Positions 61,775 to 64,000 of a stretch of DNA of 64,000 bases are shown one piece after another (position 1 is the stretch's first letter; each line of letters opens with the position of its first letter). The stretch covers positions 1,608,001 through 1,672,000 of the forward strand of contig NZ_CP151979.1 of assembly GCF_038593265.1 (NCBI RefSeq), written 5' to 3'. Both the position numbers and the translations under genes were made by a program. The notes beneath the pieces are model-generated. The model was not told the origin of the DNA, ran no database searches, and saw only the letters and a program-made list of their open reading frames with translations. This stretch comes from Ureibacillus sp. FSL W7-1570. Its GTDB lineage: Bacteria > Bacillota > Bacilli > Bacillales_A > Planococcaceae.

Positions 61775-62494
61775 AAATGTTTGTATTTTGATGGAGATGG
61801 CTTCGCCATGTTATACAAACGAATCGATAACGGCAAACTCCAATGGCCAAGAAACAAAAATGAAGTTCGAAATCTGACTCAACAGGAGCTTCGATGGTTG
61901 CTGGAAGGACTCTCAATTCAACAACCGAAAGCCATCCAAAAATCGAAAAAAGGTATCTTCTAGTTACCAATTTAATGATATAATCAATTCAATATGAAAT
62001 CTGTACGGAAATGTGGTGAATCGTTTGGGCGACACTTCAATGCCGACTGAAAAAGTCATTCAACTTCTTGAAGAACAGTTAACATATATGAAGAAACAAA
62101 ATGATTAGTTAACCAATCAAAACAAGGAGCTATCCAAACAAATTGAAGTGTTGACTGAGCAAGTTCGCTATCTCACGAAACTTCTTTATGGTTCAAAATC
62201 CGAAAAATCAAAGTACCAAGCTCCAGATGGACAGTGTTCTTTGTTTGATGACGACCCTTTTTTTAAGGAACCTGAGCACACAGGAGAACAAAGCACGGAC
62301 ACCGTGACTTACACCGTTGTTCGTAAACGACATAACAAGAAAAAACGAAATGATTCTTTTATAGATGGTTTAGAAATTGAAGAAATACATCATCATCCGG
62401 AAAATCTACAATGCGAGTGTTGTCAATCACTTATGACAGAGATTGGCAGTACGGTTGTACGGGAAGAAGCGAAATTCATACCAGCTACGATGAA
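61775..62494 (+). mobile_element. IS66-family fragment (tnpB 3' part and tnpC 5' part)
   Basis: From about 61776 to the TAG at 61961 the sequence encodes the C-terminus of the IS66 TnpB protein (DGDGFAMLYKRIDNGKLQWP, LRWLLEGLSIQQPKAIQ). From ATG 62040 it encodes the TnpC N-terminus: PTEKVIQLLEEQLTYMKKQN, an in-frame TAG at 62106-62108, then LTEQVRYLTKLLYGSKSEKS and a zinc-finger-like CECCQSLMTEIG. TnpC breaks at about 62494 (EAKFIPATMK), where a second IS1182-family element begins. Confidence 0.85.
62040..62494 (+). pseudogene. IS66 transposase TnpC, 5' fragment
   Basis: Coiled-coil N-terminal region, TAG at 62106-62108, then the conserved YLTKLLYGSKSEK motif, an acidic spacer and the zinc-finger region with Cys pairs (LQCECCQSL). 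The DDE domain is absent because the gene is cut by the next element. Nonfunctional on two counts. Confidence 0.82.
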
Positions 62495-64000
62495 GGGCTT
62501 GTCTAAAAAGTTCATAAAAACAGAGCGAATGGAGAAAACAATGAGTTTTTCCATTCGCTCTGTTTCCTTATTTTTGAAATTGGTTTGGGAATTTGCGGCC
62601 CATTTCAGTATGTTGTGGGCCATTGCCACAATCCCGAATTCTGTTCGGACTTTATGAAGCCCCCGTAACAGAAATCGAGTGAAACGCAAATTGCCCTTGA
62701 TGTTCCCGAACACACTTTCGACATCCACTTTACGCTTCGCATAAAGAGCTGCCTTTTGTTCGTCACCAAGAGCTGCTTTGGCTTTCGCTTTCATTTCTTC
62801 ATAAATCGTGTTCCAATATACTCGACGATTTCCTTTGGCTTTCGTACACCCATTCTTCAACGGGCAATCCGTACAATCTTCACACTCGTACACTTTCAAA
62901 TCTTGTATGTATCCAGATGCATTTTTTCTTTTTTGATAATACTTGAATACGACTTTCCGATTGTTCGGACAGATAAAGCAATCGTCTTCTTCGATGTATT
63001 TCCAGTTTTGTACTTTTGATAAATCCTTTTTAAACTTTTTACTTTGTTCCTTCAAATAGGTTTGGTATGGGGCTAATAATTCAAAACGAGGTTCTTTTTC
63101 TTCGCCAATCGCATATAAATAGTTTTCTTCACTCGCATATCCTGCATCGGCAATGACATACTTGAGTTTCTTTTCCTTCGGTATCGATTCCAATAACTTT
63201 TCCATAAATGGTTGGAAACAGCGAGTATCTCCTGGATTTTGATAAATTTCAAATCCCACGATAAATTGATGTTGTGTGGCGAGTTGAACATTATAACCCG
63301 CCTTGAGTTGGCCGTTTTTCATATGGTCCTCTTTCATTCGCATAAAAGTGGCCTCATGGTCGGTTTTCGAGTAGCTATTTCGTTCACCTAGAATCTGTTT
63401 TTGTACTTTGTATTTTCGTAATCGTGGAAGATAATCCGTTTGAATCGTTTTCAGTTGTTTGGTGAGTTGGGATTTTTTAGAGCGAAGTTCTTTTTTTCTT
63501 TCTTTGTCTTCTTCCTGTTTATAATCTTTTTCCAAAGCTTCTATTCTCTCAGAAAGTTGTGCCGATGATTTTTCTAATTCTTCTTCTAATTGTTCTTCTT
63601 TTAATTCCTCCAAGGCGATTTGGTGCGCTTCTTGTAGAAACGATTGAATTTTGGCTCGTAGTTTCTGATCATATTTTTCTACGGATTTTCGCCATACAAA
63701 CGTATATTTGTTGGCATTCGCTTCTATTTTCGTACCATCCACAAAAATATGGTCGAGGTCGATAAATCCTTGTTCTACTAGTTGAAGGACAAATTGTTCA
63801 AATACAGAATCCATCATGTTTGACATACGAACACTACGAAAATCATTTATTGTGCGATGGTCAGGGGTTTGCAATCCCGCCAACCACATCATCGGAAGAT
63901 TTTCTTTCACCATTTGCGCCATTTTCCGACTTGAATAAACGTTTTGAGTGTACGCATATAAAATCACTTTCAATAACATTTTAGGGTGATAGGGTGCACG
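62423..64000 (-). CDS. IS1182-family transposase (second element, runs off the window)
   Basis: The frame is open to the right edge (RAPYHPKMLLKVILYAYTQN at the edge), so the start is outside. Catalytic residues are present: Asp in IFVDGTKIEANANKYTFVW, Asp in VIADAGYASEENY and Glu in DVESVFGNIKGNLRFTRFLL; a Cys cluster CEDCTDCPLKNGC is conserved. It is clearly related to but different from the copy at 11640-13286. The 3' end reads through a terminator-like hairpin (ACAGAGCGAATGGA and complement, about 62520-62565) into the interrupted IS66 gene, so the last ~25 codons are host sequence. Confidence 0.9.
   Translation of the reverse strand, partial: RAPYHPKMLLKVILYAYTQNVYSSRKMAQMVKENLPMMWLAGLQTPDHRTINDFRSVRMSNMMDSVFEQFVLQLVEQGFIDLDHIFVDGTKIEANANKYTFVWRKSVEKYDQKLRAKIQSFLQEAHQIALEELKEEQLEEELEKSSAQLSERIEALEKDYKQEEDKERKKELRSKKSQLTKQLKTIQTDYLPRLRKYKVQKQILGERNSYSKTDHEATFMRMKEDHMKNGQLKAGYNVQLATQHQFIVGFEIYQNPGDTRCFQPFMEKLLESIPKEKKLKYVIADAGYASEENYLYAIGEEKEPRFELLAPYQTYLKEQSKKFKKDLSKVQNWKYIEEDDCFICPNNRKVVFKYYQKRKNASGYIQDLKVYECEDCTDCPLKNGCTKAKGNRRVYWNTIYEEMKAKAKAALGDEQKAALYAKRKVDVESVFGNIKGNLRFTRFLLRGLHKVRTEFGIVAMAHNILKWAANSQTNFKNKETERMEKLIVFSIRSVFMNFLDKPFIVAGMNFASSRTTVLPISVISD
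62495..64000 (-). mobile_element. Second IS1182-family element inserted into IS66 tnpC (partial)
   Basis: The left end begins near GGCTTGTCTAAAAAGTTCAT (62495) with a terminal hairpin and a leftward transposase gene. The other end lies beyond the window. It makes a three-layer nest: adcA/zinT cut by IS66, then IS66 cut by this element. Confidence 0.78.

Overview
This 64 kb window looks like chromosome of a low-GC Gram-positive member of the Bacillales. The evidence is the strong AGGAGG-type ribosome sites, frequent TTG/GTG starts, a YhcY/YhcZ-like two-component pair, a BdbC-type oxidoreductase, a CatE-like VOC protein, a FusB/FBP-type EF-G-binding protein, and preQ1-I, TPP and fluoride riboswitches in front of their usual genes. 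I cannot fix the genus from the sequence. No rRNA or tRNA genes and no CRISPR array were seen.

Layout. 1-9.97 kb is ordinary core: a DUF445 protein, a CBS/CorC membrane protein, a cation diffusion facilitator, the two-component pair, a thiol-oxidation pair, a pseudouridine synthase, an aldo/keto reductase and an acyl-CoA synthetase. 10-14.7 kb holds two tiny genes, a catE-like gene with a promoter/operator, an intact IS1182-family element and two large tandem-repeat arrays. 14.7-23.3 kb is core again: trmL, queG, a B3/B4 protein, an LD-carboxypeptidase, a dicarboxylate/amino-acid symporter and a pabB-pabC fusion. 23.4-31.5 kb carries a complete Wadjet (JetDABC) anti-plasmid defence operon with a repeat array at its 3' end. 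31.9-40.5 kb is a scrap-yard: two broken IS4-family copies, thiC with its TPP riboswitch, a cheA/MCP recombination scar, a group II intron remnant, a frameshifted ISL3 element, and an orphan double-CXXC protein that may be an immunity protein. 40.5-61 kb returns to metabolism: asparaginase, purC, an alcohol dehydrogenase, queF-queC-queD-queE with two successive preQ1 riboswitches, paired crcB genes behind a fluoride riboswitch, a beta-oxidation cluster, ttcA and an EF-G-binding protein. 61-64 kb is an adcA/zinT-type gene cut by IS66, which is itself cut by a second IS1182-family element.

How genes work together. QueC, QueD and QueE make preQ0 from GTP-derived precursor, QueF reduces it to preQ1, and the distant QueG completes queuosine in tRNA. 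The acyl-CoA synthetase, two acyl-CoA dehydrogenase-like subunits, enoyl-CoA hydratase and 3-hydroxyacyl-CoA dehydrogenase cover most of a beta-oxidation route, although they lie in separate transcription units. JetA/B/C would form an SMC-type loop-extruding motor and JetD its nuclease.

The most unusual feature is a set of at least five intergenic arrays at unrelated loci. Their sequences differ, but all are built on a 21-bp monomer (two DNA helical turns) with an invariant core of about 9-11 bp, and most lie between convergent genes. I do not recognise this class of element.
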